Shown here: positions 1-7,977 of the stretch, piece by piece
How positions within the stretch are numbered: position 1 is the stretch's first letter
How the letters are laid out: each line of letters begins with the position of its first letter
NCBI GenBank assembly: GCA_021807675.1
Contig: JAKBCR010000015.1
Span: 1-38,163, forward strand
Reading direction: 5' to 3'
From: Pseudomonadota bacterium
GTDB lineage: Bacteria > Pseudomonadota > Gammaproteobacteria > Steroidobacterales > Steroidobacteraceae
DNA length: 38,163 nt
Translations under genes and position numbers: made by a program
The notes under the pieces: model-generated
What the model saw: the letters and a program-made list of their open reading frames with translations, nothing else
Told to the model about the DNA's origin: nothing
Database searches by the model: none

Positions 1-1
1 T

Positions 2-103
2 CCGATCTATCTCTCGCCGCCCGCCAAGCGCGCGCTCGCGCGAGTCAGTTTGGGGTTCGGCGGGCCGACGCCGCGCCTGGCACGAGGGCTTCCGCTGCAA
101 TGA
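2..103 (+). CDS. C-terminal end of a UbiH-like FAD monooxygenase (partial)
   Basis: An open frame enters from the left edge and runs 33 codons to a TGA at 101-103. The tail, ending in LARGLPLQ after a PPAKRALAR stretch, resembles the C-terminus of UbiH-type flavin hydroxylases of ubiquinone synthesis. The stop overlaps the ATG of the next gene as ATGA, so the two are probably translationally coupled. In E. coli ubiH precedes ubiI in the same way. Only the tail is visible, so the family call rests on this short similarity and on the context. Confidence 0.55.
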   Translation, partial: PIYLSPPAKRALARVSLGFGGPTPRLARGLPLQ

Positions 104-1386
104 GCGCCGCAACGAGCCCAGCAGCTTCTCTGGAGGCGTTGGATGTGCTCATCGTCGGGGGAGGTCCCGTCGGAGCCAGCGCGGCGGCGCTGCTGCAGAT
201 CGCCACGAAGGACTCGCGTCGGCCCCTTCGCATTGCTGTCCTCGAGCCCAAGAGGCCCGCCACCACACCGCCGGACGCTCCGCTAGATGCGCGTGTCTCC
301 GCGCTGTCGCGCGCTAGCGAGCGAATCCTGACGGCGATCGGTGCCTGGCCACTGATGCCGGGGTCGCGTATGCAGCCGTACGAGCGCATGCGCGTATGGC
401 ATGAGAGCGTGCAGCCGCGAAGTTCCGACGTGCTGGAGTTCGATGCGGCGTACGCCGGCGAGCCGAATCTCGGTTATATCGTGGAGAATCGTCTCGTTCA
501 GACTGCGGCCCTCGCGTCCTTCGAGGCGGCGGGCGGCAAGGTCATCGTGGGCGAGCTCTCCCGTCTGCGCGTACAGGATCACCACGTGCAGCTGGAGACG
601 AGCGCTGGCACATTCACGTGCAGCCTGGTCGTGGGGGCGGACGGCGCACGCTCGCTGGTCCGCGAGTCGATCGGCCTCACCGTCGAAATGTCCCGCTACC
701 ACCAGACGGCAATCGTGTGCAATGTCCGCACGGAGCTGCCTCATGAGCGCACGGCCTGGCAGCGCTTCCTCCGGGCGGGCACGCTTGCGTTCCTGCCGCT
801 CGCCGATGGATGCAGCTCCATCGTGTGGTCCGCCGACGATCCCGTAGCCGCACCGCTCCTTGCGATGTCGCAGAGCGATTTTGCGCAAGAGCTTCTGCGC
901 CAGTCGGACGGTGTCTTGGGCGCCGCGAAGCTGCGTACGGAGCGCTTGTCGTTTCCGCTATACAAGCTGACTGCGCACCGCTTTACGGCGCACCGGTGTG
1001 CATTGATCGGCGACGCTGCGCACGTCGTTCACCCGCTGGCCGGTCAGGGCGTCAATCTCGGGCTGTTGGACGCCGCGGCGCTCTGCGAGCTGATCTGCGC
1101 CGCCTGCCGGGTGCGCGAAGACCCGGGGGCCCAGAGCGTGCTACGCCATTACGAGCGCTGGCGCAAAAGCGAGATCGAGCCGATCGCTCTCGCCATCGAC
1201 GGCTTCAACCGCTACCTCGCTCACGGCGTCGGTCCGCTGTCGCGTATCGCGCAGCGCGGCCTGGCTCTGGTCAACCGGAGCGATGAGGTCAAGCGCTTCT
1301 TCATCACCCGCGCCCTGGGGTTGGACGGTGAGCTGCCCGAGATCGCCAGGCGTCCCGCTTCCGCCTCTTCTAGTCTCCTCAGCTGA
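100..1386 (+). CDS. UbiH/UbiF/VisC-family FAD-dependent ubiquinone biosynthesis hydroxylase (probably UbiI-like)
   Basis: This 428-residue class A flavoprotein monooxygenase should hydroxylate the aromatic ring of a polyprenylphenol intermediate of ubiquinone, using FAD, NAD(P)H and O2 at the inner face of the membrane. Visible motifs are the N-terminal dinucleotide-binding GGGPVG (residues 20-25), the DG motif VVGADGARSLVRE (about 177-189) and the FAD-ribityl GD motif GDAAHVVHPLAGQG (304-317). The ATG overlaps the stop of the preceding UbiH-like frame by 4 bp, which fixes the start. The position after a UbiH-like gene and before gcv genes mirrors E. coli ubiH-ubiI-gcvTHP, favouring a UbiI (C5-hydroxylase) role. 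The family members UbiF, UbiH and UbiI cannot be told apart securely by eye. The 3' end overlaps the convergent dehydratase gene by 8 bp. Confidence 0.9.
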   Translation: MSAATSPAASLEALDVLIVGGGPVGASAAALLQIATKDSRRPLRIAVLEPKRPATTPPDAPLDARVSALSRASERILTAIGAWPLMPGSRMQPYERMRVWHESVQPRSSDVLEFDAAYAGEPNLGYIVENRLVQTAALASFEAAGGKVIVGELSRLRVQDHHVQLETSAGTFTCSLVVGADGARSLVRESIGLTVEMSRYHQTAIVCNVRTELPHERTAWQRFLRAGTLAFLPLADGCSSIVWSADDPVAAPLLAMSQSDFAQELLRQSDGVLGAAKLRTERLSFPLYKLTAHRFTAHRCALIGDAAHVVHPLAGQGVNLGLLDAAALCELICAACRVREDPGAQSVLRHYERWRKSEIEPIALAIDGFNRYLAHGVGPLSRIAQRGLALVNRSDEVKRFFITRALGLDGELPEIARRPASASSSLLS

Positions 1387-1717
1387 GCGCAATGGCGTCG
1401 AGCTTCGCCGCGCAGATGAAGTCGTTTTCCGACAGTCCCTTGATGGCGTGCGTCGTGAATTGCACGCGGCAATAGTTGTACCCCAGCTCGAGGTCCGGAT
1501 GATGGTCCTCGATGTTGGCGATGTGCGCGAGCGCGTTGACGAAGCTCATCGTCCGGTAGAAGTCCCTGAACTTGAACTCCCGCCGCAAGTACGGCCCTTC
1601 CTTCGACAGCACCCATCCGCTGGCGAGCTGATTCACGAGCCTCTCAGCCTCCTCGCGGGAGTAGGGTGCCACCCCGCCGTCACACGGCTTGCAATGCTTT
1701 TCAGATAGCTCGCCCAT
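1379..1717 (-). CDS. phhB: 4a-hydroxytetrahydrobiopterin (pterin-4a-carbinolamine) dehydratase
   Basis: This 112-residue protein is a pterin-4a-carbinolamine dehydratase, which removes water from 4a-hydroxytetrahydropterin so the cofactor of aromatic amino-acid hydroxylases can be recycled. The family signature is clear: EDHHPDLELGYNYCRV followed by THAIKGLSENDF, supplying the conserved histidines of the active site. Length matches the usual 95-115 residues. The ATG has a purine-rich GAGAAGG just upstream. It lies 36 bp downstream of ispG on the same strand and could be co-transcribed with it. No phenylalanine hydroxylase gene is in the window, so the pterin partner is unknown. Its 3' end overlaps the convergent hydroxylase gene by 8 bp. 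Confidence 0.93.
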   Translation of the reverse strand: MGELSEKHCKPCDGGVAPYSREEAERLVNQLASGWVLSKEGPYLRREFKFRDFYRTMSFVNALAHIANIEDHHPDLELGYNYCRVQFTTHAIKGLSENDFICAAKLDAIALS

Positions 1718-1753
1718 AACCTTCTCCCGGCAGGTGTCGGTCGGTGCGCTCTC

Positions 1754-3001
<1,248 letters not shown>

Positions 3002-3083
3002 AGTGCCTGCCAAAGAAGTGCTTCCTGGAAGAACGGGGATTTTACAGGGTCGGTCCGCAAAGGCGGTGATTATCCCGAAAGGC

Positions 3084-3092
3084 TGCTATGAT
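3084..3092 (+). promoter_or_regulatory. Predicted extended -10 promoter of the gcv riboswitch transcript
   Basis: TGC TATGAT at 3084-3092 is a good extended -10 element (TGn plus a near-consensus hexamer). No convincing -35 lies 16-18 bp upstream, which is common for extended -10 promoters. Transcription would begin near 3099, about 14 nt before the first glycine aptamer. This is prediction from motif and position only. Confidence 0.5.
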
Positions 3093-3112
3093 CCTGCGCA
3101 CCCCACATTCGG

Positions 3113-3294
3113 TCTGTCCGGAGAGAGTCCGGCCACCGCCGGAACGCCGAAGGCGCAAGCTCCGCCCGGAAACGCTCAGGCACACGAACGGCAGATCGCG
3201 GGGACTCTGGAGAGTGGTGGACGTCCTTGGCGGCCACCCACCGAAGGGGAGCGGCGCCGCTCTGGCGCCCGATCTCTCAGGTCACCGGACAGAG
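3113..3294 (+). ncRNA. Tandem glycine riboswitch
   Basis: Two glycine aptamers lie in series. Aptamer 1 spans about 3113-3195, with P1 formed by TCTGTC and GGCAGA, and carries GGAGAGAG, CGCCGAAGGCGCAA and CGCTCAGGC. Aptamer 2 spans about 3205-3294, with P1 formed by CTCTG and CAGAG, and carries GGAGAG, CCACCGAAGGGGAGC and ATCTCTCAGG. The 9-nt linker and the arrangement match the well-known tandem glycine riboswitch placed before gcvT in proteobacteria. Such riboswitches bind glycine and usually turn glycine cleavage genes on. The element sits in the 347-nt leader between the predicted promoter and gcvT. Confidence 0.95.
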
Positions 3295-3337
3295 GGCGGC
3301 AAGGGTGTACTGCGCCTGCCGTCGTTCTCTGATTTGG

Positions 3338-3363
3338 CTGAAAGTGGCCTGCGGCCCTTTCAG
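3338..3363 (+). repeat. REP-like hairpin in the gcvT leader
   Basis: CTGAAAG pairs with CTTTCAG. Inside it, after one unpaired T, GGCC pairs with GGCC around a TGC triloop. The same architecture (outer stem, T bulge, four-base inner stem, TGC loop) is found at 12172-12199, which suggests a repeated palindromic family rather than a unique riboswitch part. No U-tract follows, so it is not a classical terminator. Confidence 0.55.
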
Positions 3364-3392
3364 CGGACCGAGGTAGGCGCGCTGTTTTGGGC

Positions 3393-3419
3393 GCGGGTAA
3401 AGGAGCGGCCTTTACCCGC
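3393..3419 (+). promoter_or_regulatory. Perfect 11-bp hairpin directly upstream of the gcvT start
   Basis: GCGGGTAAAGG at 3393-3403 pairs perfectly with CCTTTACCCGC at 3409-3419 around a 5-nt loop. It ends 16 nt before the gcvT ATG and could be part of the expression platform, or could set spacing for ribosome access. There is no U-tract after it, so transcription termination here is not supported. The role is inferred from position. Confidence 0.4.
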
Positions 3420-3435
3420 TAAGCGCGGGAACCTT

Positions 3436-4524
3436 ATGGGCCGACGAACTCCCCTATTCGAGCTGCACCAGAGGCTTGGCGCCAGGATGGTGGATTTCGG
3501 CGGTTGGGATATGCCGCTGCAGTATGGCTCCCAGATCGCCGAGCACCATGCCGTCCGGCGCGGCGCTGGCGTCTTCGACGTCTCCCACATGTGCATCGTC
3601 GATCTCAAGGGCGCGCGCGTCAGATCATTACTCCTCAGGCTTCTTGCGAACGACATCGGCAAGCTGAAGGTTCCCGGAAAGGCGCTCTACGGCTGCATGC
3701 TGACCGCGACGGGTGGGGTCATCGACGATCTCATCGTCTATTTGCTCGGCGAGTCCTGGTTCCGCGCTGTCGTCAATGCGGGCACGCGCGAGAAAGACCT
3801 CGCGTGGATCCGGCGGCACGCGGCAGAGTTCGGGGTCGAGGCCGTGGAGCGTACGGACCTCGCCATGCTGGCCGTGCAGGGCCCTGAAGCCCGCGGCAAG
3901 GCGGTGGCTCTGCTCTCAGCTGTCGGCTCGGCGGCCGCGCTCGCTCTCGAGCCGTTCTTTGGCGGCGAGATCGACGGTTGGCTCGTTGCGCGGACCGGGT
4001 ACACGGGCGAAGACGGCTTCGAGATCATGTTGCCAGGCGCAGACGCGGAGCGAGTGTGGAAAGCGTTGAATTCCGCCGGCGTGACCTCCTGCGGCCTCGG
4101 TGCCCGCGACACCCTGCGCCTCGAGGCCGGCATGAACCTCTATGGCAGCGACATGGACGAGAGCACCCATCCATTCGAGTCCGGGCTCGCCTGGACGGTG
4201 GCGCTCGAGCCGCGCGAGCGCGCCTTCATCGGCCGCGAGGCGCTCGAGGCGATCCGCGCGCGCGGCCCGCAGCGCAAGCTGGTCGGGCTGCTGCTCGAGG
4301 GGCGCGGGGTGCTGCGCTCACACCAGAAGGTGCTCGTACCGGAAGGCGGCGAGGGCGAGATCACGAGCGGTACCTTTTCCCCCACCCTGGAGCGCTCGAT
4401 CGCGCTCGCCCGAGTACCTGTCGCGGCAGGCGCCAGCGTGCAAGTCGACATTCGCGGCAAGCTGCACGACGCAAAGGTCGTGCGGCCGCCGTTCGTGCGG
4501 CACGGTAAAGTGCTCGTCTCCTGA
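3436..4524 (+). CDS. gcvT: Glycine cleavage system T protein, aminomethyltransferase
   Basis: GcvT moves the methylene group from aminomethyl-lipoyl GcvH to tetrahydrofolate and releases ammonia. The reading frame is open further upstream, through the riboswitch. I place the start at the ATG at 3436, which gives 362 residues, normal for the family. Its N-terminus ([20 protein letters not shown], then [16 protein letters not shown] and FDVSHM) aligns well with what I recall of E. coli GcvT. Later landmarks are [14 protein letters not shown] and [18 protein letters not shown] of the folate-binding domain, and the C-terminal barrel with a [10 protein letters not shown] ending. It is the first gene of gcvT-gcvH-gcvPA-gcvPB under the glycine riboswitch. 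The ribosome-binding sequence is weak, which would fit regulated translation. Confidence 0.96.
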   Translation: MGRRTPLFELHQRLGARMVDFGGWDMPLQYGSQIAEHHAVRRGAGVFDVSHMCIVDLKGARVRSLLLRLLANDIGKLKVPGKALYGCMLTATGGVIDDLIVYLLGESWFRAVVNAGTREKDLAWIRRHAAEFGVEAVERTDLAMLAVQGPEARGKAVALLSAVGSAAALALEPFFGGEIDGWLVARTGYTGEDGFEIMLPGADAERVWKALNSAGVTSCGLGARDTLRLEAGMNLYGSDMDESTHPFESGLAWTVALEPRERAFIGREALEAIRARGPQRKLVGLLLEGRGVLRSHQKVLVPEGGEGEITSGTFSPTLERSIALARVPVAAGASVQVDIRGKLHDAKVVRPPFVRHGKVLVS

Positions 4525-4661
4525 GTATCGTTGTCCTCGGGCCGCTCGCAAACCGTGTCTCCCGTGCCGGTGGCGTAATCGCCCAAGAAGCCGACCTTCA
4601 GCATCTTGCCACTGTGTTTTTGTCCAGACACATCCACACAACAAAAGGAGCGGCGTTCCCT

Positions 4662-4681
4662 CTCCGGCATGAGGGCCGGAG
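4662..4681 (+). other. Small hairpin in the gcvT-gcvH intergenic region
   Basis: CTCCGGC and GCCGGAG form a 7-bp stem 18 nt before the gcvH ATG. The 175-bp gcvT-gcvH gap (4525-4699) is long for this operon and otherwise shows no clear gene. The hairpin has no U-tract. It may affect mRNA processing or the relative expression of gcvH, but that is speculation. Confidence 0.35.
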
Positions 4682-4699
4682 TCTTCGCGCCGGAAAGAA

Positions 4700-5092
4700 A
4701 TGAGCAACGTTCCTTCCGACCTCAAGTACACGAAAACCCACGAATGGCTGCGAACCCTGCCCGATGGCACGGTGGAGGTCGGCATCACCGACCACGCGCA
4801 GCATGCGCTCGGTGATCTGGTGTTCGTGGAGGTACCCGAAGCCGGCCGCACGCTCGCGGCCGGTGAGCCGTTCGCGGTCGTGGAATCCGTCAAGGCGGCT
4901 TCCGATGTCTACTCCCCCATCGCGGGCGAGGTGATCGCCGGCAATCCCGCACTCGCCGCGGAGCCGGAGGCGATCAATTCGGACGCCTACGGCAAGGGGT
5001 GGCTGATGCGTCTGCGGCCGGCCGCCGCCGCCGCTCCCCAGCTCCTCGCCCCGAAGGACTATGAGAAGCTCGTCGTGGAGGAGGGCAGCTGA
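4700..5092 (+). CDS. gcvH: Glycine cleavage system H protein, lipoyl carrier
   Basis: GcvH carries the lipoyl arm that shuttles the aminomethyl group between the P, T and L proteins. The 130-residue length and the N-terminal [10 protein letters not shown] are typical. The lipoylation site is Lys65 in [14 protein letters not shown], followed by the family's [10 protein letters not shown] and [10 protein letters not shown] motifs. A GGAAAG ribosome-binding site lies just before the ATG. The stop overlaps the gcvPA start by one base (TGATG), indicating coupling. An alanine-rich stretch after position 105 is slightly longer than usual. The L protein (dihydrolipoyl dehydrogenase) is not in this window. 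Confidence 0.97.
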   Translation: MSNVPSDLKYTKTHEWLRTLPDGTVEVGITDHAQHALGDLVFVEVPEAGRTLAAGEPFAVVESVKAASDVYSPIAGEVIAGNPALAAEPEAINSDAYGKGWLMRLRPAAAAAPQLLAPKDYEKLVVEEGS

Positions 5093-6465
5093 TGGCCTTC
5101 ATTCCTCACACGCGCGAGGATGTCGAGTCGATGCTTGCCGCCATCGGCGTCGAGCGCATCGAGCGGCTCTTCGATGAGATCCCCGCCAGCCTGCGGTTGG
5201 CTGGGCTCGCCGGCGTCCCGGAAGCCATGAACGAGATGGAGGTCGGTCGTCTCATGACCGAGCGGGCGCGACTCGACGGCCGCCCGCTCTGCTTCATCGG
5301 CGCGGGCGCCTACGAGCACCACATCCCCGCGGCGGTATGGGCCATCGCCACGCGCGGCGAGTTCTACAGCGCCTACACACCTTATCAGGCGGAGGCGAGC
5401 CAGGGGACGCTGCAGCTCCTTTACGAATATCAGACCATGATGGCGAGCTTGACGGGCATGGAGGTCTCGAACGCCTCTCTCTACGATGGCGCGAGCGCGG
5501 TGGGCGAAGCGTGCCTCATGGCGGTTCGCGCCAACCGCAGGTCGCGATCACGGCGTATTCTCGTGCCCACCACGGTGCACCCCCACTACCGCGCAACGGC
5601 CAGGGCGGTGGCGGGCAACCAGGGGCTCGTCTTCGAGGAGCTGCCGTACTGCACGGAGGAGGGCTGCATTCCCGCCGGTGCGCTCGAGCGCTACGACGGG
5701 CAGGACATCACGGCTCTCGTCATTCAGCAGCCGAACTTCTTCGGGCGGCTGGAGGACGTCGATGCGCTCTGCGACTGGGCGCGTGCGCGCAACATCCTGG
5801 TGGTGGCGGTGGTGAATCCCACCTCCCTCGCGCTCCTCACGCCCCCGGGCCAGTGGGGCGCAAAGGGCGCGGACATCGCCGTCGGCGACGGCCAGCCGCT
5901 CGGCGTGCCGCTCTCCTCGGGCGGCCCGTACTTCGGCTTCATGACCGCAAGGATGGAGCACGTGCGGCAGCTTCCGGGCCGCATCGTCGGGCGCACGCTC
6001 GATGCGGCCGGCCGCCCCGGCTTCACGCTGACGCTCCAGGCCCGCGAGCAGCACATCCGCCGGGCCAAGGCAACTTCCAACATCTGCACCAACCAGGGAT
6101 TGCTGGTGACGGCCGCGGCGGTCTACCTCTCGCTGATGGGGCCCGTGGGCCTCGAGCGGGTCGCCGCCGCATCGCACGCGCGCGCAAGGGAGCTCGTCGA
6201 CGCGCTGACCCGGGTGCCGGGAGTGCGGCGCCTCTTGCGCGGGCCGGTCTTCCACGAGGCGGTCATCGGGCTCGATCGCCCGGTGGCGCCCGTGCTGCAG
6301 AAGATGACCGCTCGCGGCATTCTCGCAGGCCTGGACCTCGCCGAGCACTATCCCGAGCTCGGCCCCGCGCTCCTCGTCTGCGCCACCGAGACGAAAACGA
6401 CCGCCGACATCGAGCGCTATGCGAGCGCACTCGCCGAGTGCCTGCGCGAAGCGCGCGCCGCCTGA
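5092..6465 (+). CDS. gcvPA: Glycine dehydrogenase (decarboxylating) subunit 1, GcvPA
   Basis: This is the N-terminal half of the split P-protein, which with GcvPB decarboxylates glycine and loads the aminomethyl group onto GcvH. The 457-residue length and sequence ([13 protein letters not shown] at the start, [39 protein letters not shown]) are typical of the subunit 1 family. It belongs to the PLP fold-type I superfamily but lacks the PLP lysine, which is in GcvPB. The start overlaps the gcvH stop by one base and gcvPB follows after 12 bp. A separate PA/PB pair differs from the single fused GcvP of E. coli. Confidence 0.96.
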   Translation: MAFIPHTREDVESMLAAIGVERIERLFDEIPASLRLAGLAGVPEAMNEMEVGRLMTERARLDGRPLCFIGAGAYEHHIPAAVWAIATRGEFYSAYTPYQAEASQGTLQLLYEYQTMMASLTGMEVSNASLYDGASAVGEACLMAVRANRRSRSRRILVPTTVHPHYRATARAVAGNQGLVFEELPYCTEEGCIPAGALERYDGQDITALVIQQPNFFGRLEDVDALCDWARARNILVVAVVNPTSLALLTPPGQWGAKGADIAVGDGQPLGVPLSSGGPYFGFMTARMEHVRQLPGRIVGRTLDAAGRPGFTLTLQAREQHIRRAKATSNICTNQGLLVTAAAVYLSLMGPVGLERVAAASHARARELVDALTRVPGVRRLLRGPVFHEAVIGLDRPVAPVLQKMTARGILAGLDLAEHYPELGPALLVCATETKTTADIERYASALAECLREARAA

Positions 6466-6477
6466 GGCTTCGAGATC

Positions 6478-7977
6478 ATGTCCACACGACTGGAAAAGCC
6501 GATCTTCGAGTATTCCGTTCCCGGCCGCGGCGCCGAGGACCAGTGGCCGCGCGATCCGGGGCCGGCTGCCACGGACGATCTGCCTGCCACGCTGCGCCGC
6601 AGTACGCGGCCGCTCCTGCCCGAGGTCAGCGAGCTCGAGGCGGTGCGGCACTTCACGCGGCTCTCGCAGCTCAACTTCTCAATCGACACGCATTTCTACC
6701 CGCTCGGGTCGTGCACGATGAAGTACAACCCCAAGGCCTGCAACAGTTTCGCGATGCTGCCCGAATTCCTGGCGCGCCACCCCCTCTCGCCGGAGAGCGT
6801 GGGACAGGGATTTCTCGCCTGTCTCTACGAGCTGCAGGAGATGCTGAAGGCGGTCACCGGCATGCAGGCCGTGGCATTGAGCCCCATGGCCGGCGCCCAG
6901 GGGGAATTCGCGGGCGTTGCGATGATCCGCGCGTATCACCGGGCGCGGGGCGACCTCGAGCGCAATGAGATCATCGTGCCCGAGGCGGCTCATGGCACCA
7001 ACCCCGCAACGGCCACGATGTGCGGCTGTGTGGTGCGCGAAGTGCCTGTCAATGCCGAAGGCGACGTCGACCTCGAGGCGCTCAAGACCGTGGTCGGCCC
7101 CAAGACCGCGGGCATCATGCTTACCAACCCGTCCACTCTCGGAGTCTTCGAGCGGCGGATCGAGGAGGTGGCGCGCACCGTCCACGCGGCCGGGGGGCTT
7201 CTCTACTACGACGGCGCGAATCTCAATGCCATTCTCGGCAAGGTACGGCCGGGCGACATGGGCTTCGATGTCATCCACGTCAACCTGCACAAGACTTTCT
7301 CCACGCCGCACGGCGGCGGCGGACCGGGCGCGGGTCCGGTCGGCGTGAGCGCCCGGCTCGCGCCCTTCCTGCCGGTGCCGATCGTCGGGCGCCGGGGTGA
7401 GCAGTATTGCTGGCTGACGGAGCGGGATCTGCCGCAGTCGATCGGGCGGCTCTCGGGGTTCATGGGCAATGCCGGAGTCCTCCTGCGCGCGTATGTCTAT
7501 ATGCGCTTGCTCGGCCGGGAGGGGATGGCGAGGGTGAGCGAGTACGCCACGCTCAATGCCAACTATCTCCTTGCGCAACTGACCCGGGCGGGCTTCGATG
7601 CGGCTTACCCGAGCCGCCGCGCCAGTCACGAGCTCATCATCACGCTCAAGCGTCAGGCGAAGGAGCTGGGCGTCACGGCGATGGATTTCGCCAAGCGGCT
7701 GCTCGATCACGGGATGCACGCACCGACGACTTATTTTCCGCTTCTCGTGCCGGAGTGCCTGCTGATCGAGCCGACGGAGACCGAGAGCAAGGCGGCGCTC
7801 GATGCCTTCGTCGCCGCGATGGCTGAAATCCTCGCGGAAGCCGCGCAAGAACCCGAGCGCCTCACCAGCGCTCCGCATACCATGCCCGTACGGCGCCTGG
7901 ATGACGTTCGGGCAGCCAAGCAACTGGACCTCACTTGGAAGCCGACCGTAGCTCATGCGATTCCCACGACTGCTTAG
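6478..7977 (+). CDS. gcvPB: Glycine dehydrogenase (decarboxylating) subunit 2, GcvPB
   Basis: This is the catalytic PLP-binding half of the split P-protein. It has 499 residues, matching the family. The Schiff-base lysine is Lys272 in [16 protein letters not shown]. Other conserved stretches are [37 protein letters not shown] and MLTNPSTLG. It probably forms a heterotetramer with GcvPA, as known for other split P-proteins. The last 23 bp overlap the start of the downstream tandem HtrA protease gene, which joins that gene to the gcv transcript. Confidence 0.97.
   Translation: MSTRLEKPIFEYSVPGRGAEDQWPRDPGPAATDDLPATLRRSTRPLLPEVSELEAVRHFTRLSQLNFSIDTHFYPLGSCTMKYNPKACNSFAMLPEFLARHPLSPESVGQGFLACLYELQEMLKAVTGMQAVALSPMAGAQGEFAGVAMIRAYHRARGDLERNEIIVPEAAHGTNPATATMCGCVVREVPVNAEGDVDLEALKTVVGPKTAGIMLTNPSTLGVFERRIEEVARTVHAAGGLLYYDGANLNAILGKVRPGDMGFDVIHVNLHKTFSTPHGGGGPGAGPVGVSARLAPFLPVPIVGRRGEQYCWLTERDLPQSIGRLSGFMGNAGVLLRAYVYMRLLGREGMARVSEYATLNANYLLAQLTRAGFDAAYPSRRASHELIITLKRQAKELGVTAMDFAKRLLDHGMHAPTTYFPLLVPECLLIEPTETESKAALDAFVAAMAEILAEAAQEPERLTSAPHTMPVRRLDDVRAAKQLDLTWKPTVAHAIPTTA

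Noticed and set aside
3088-3435. N-terminal extension of gcvT through the riboswitch
   Set aside because: The frame is open, but it covers the glycine aptamers. The GcvT family N-terminus begins at 3436.
4525-4670. Minus-strand frame containing KMLKVGFLGDYATGTGD in the gcvT-gcvH gap
   Set aside because: It looks protein-like for about 20 residues but runs on into antisense gcvT and has no recognised family. It is not reported as a gene.
5337-6968. A 543-codon open frame on the plus strand overlapping gcvPA and gcvPB
   Set aside because: It is the +1/+2 shadow of GC-rich coding sequence, very rich in Arg, Ala and Gly, with no recognisable domain. The overlapping gcvPA and gcvPB are unmistakable.
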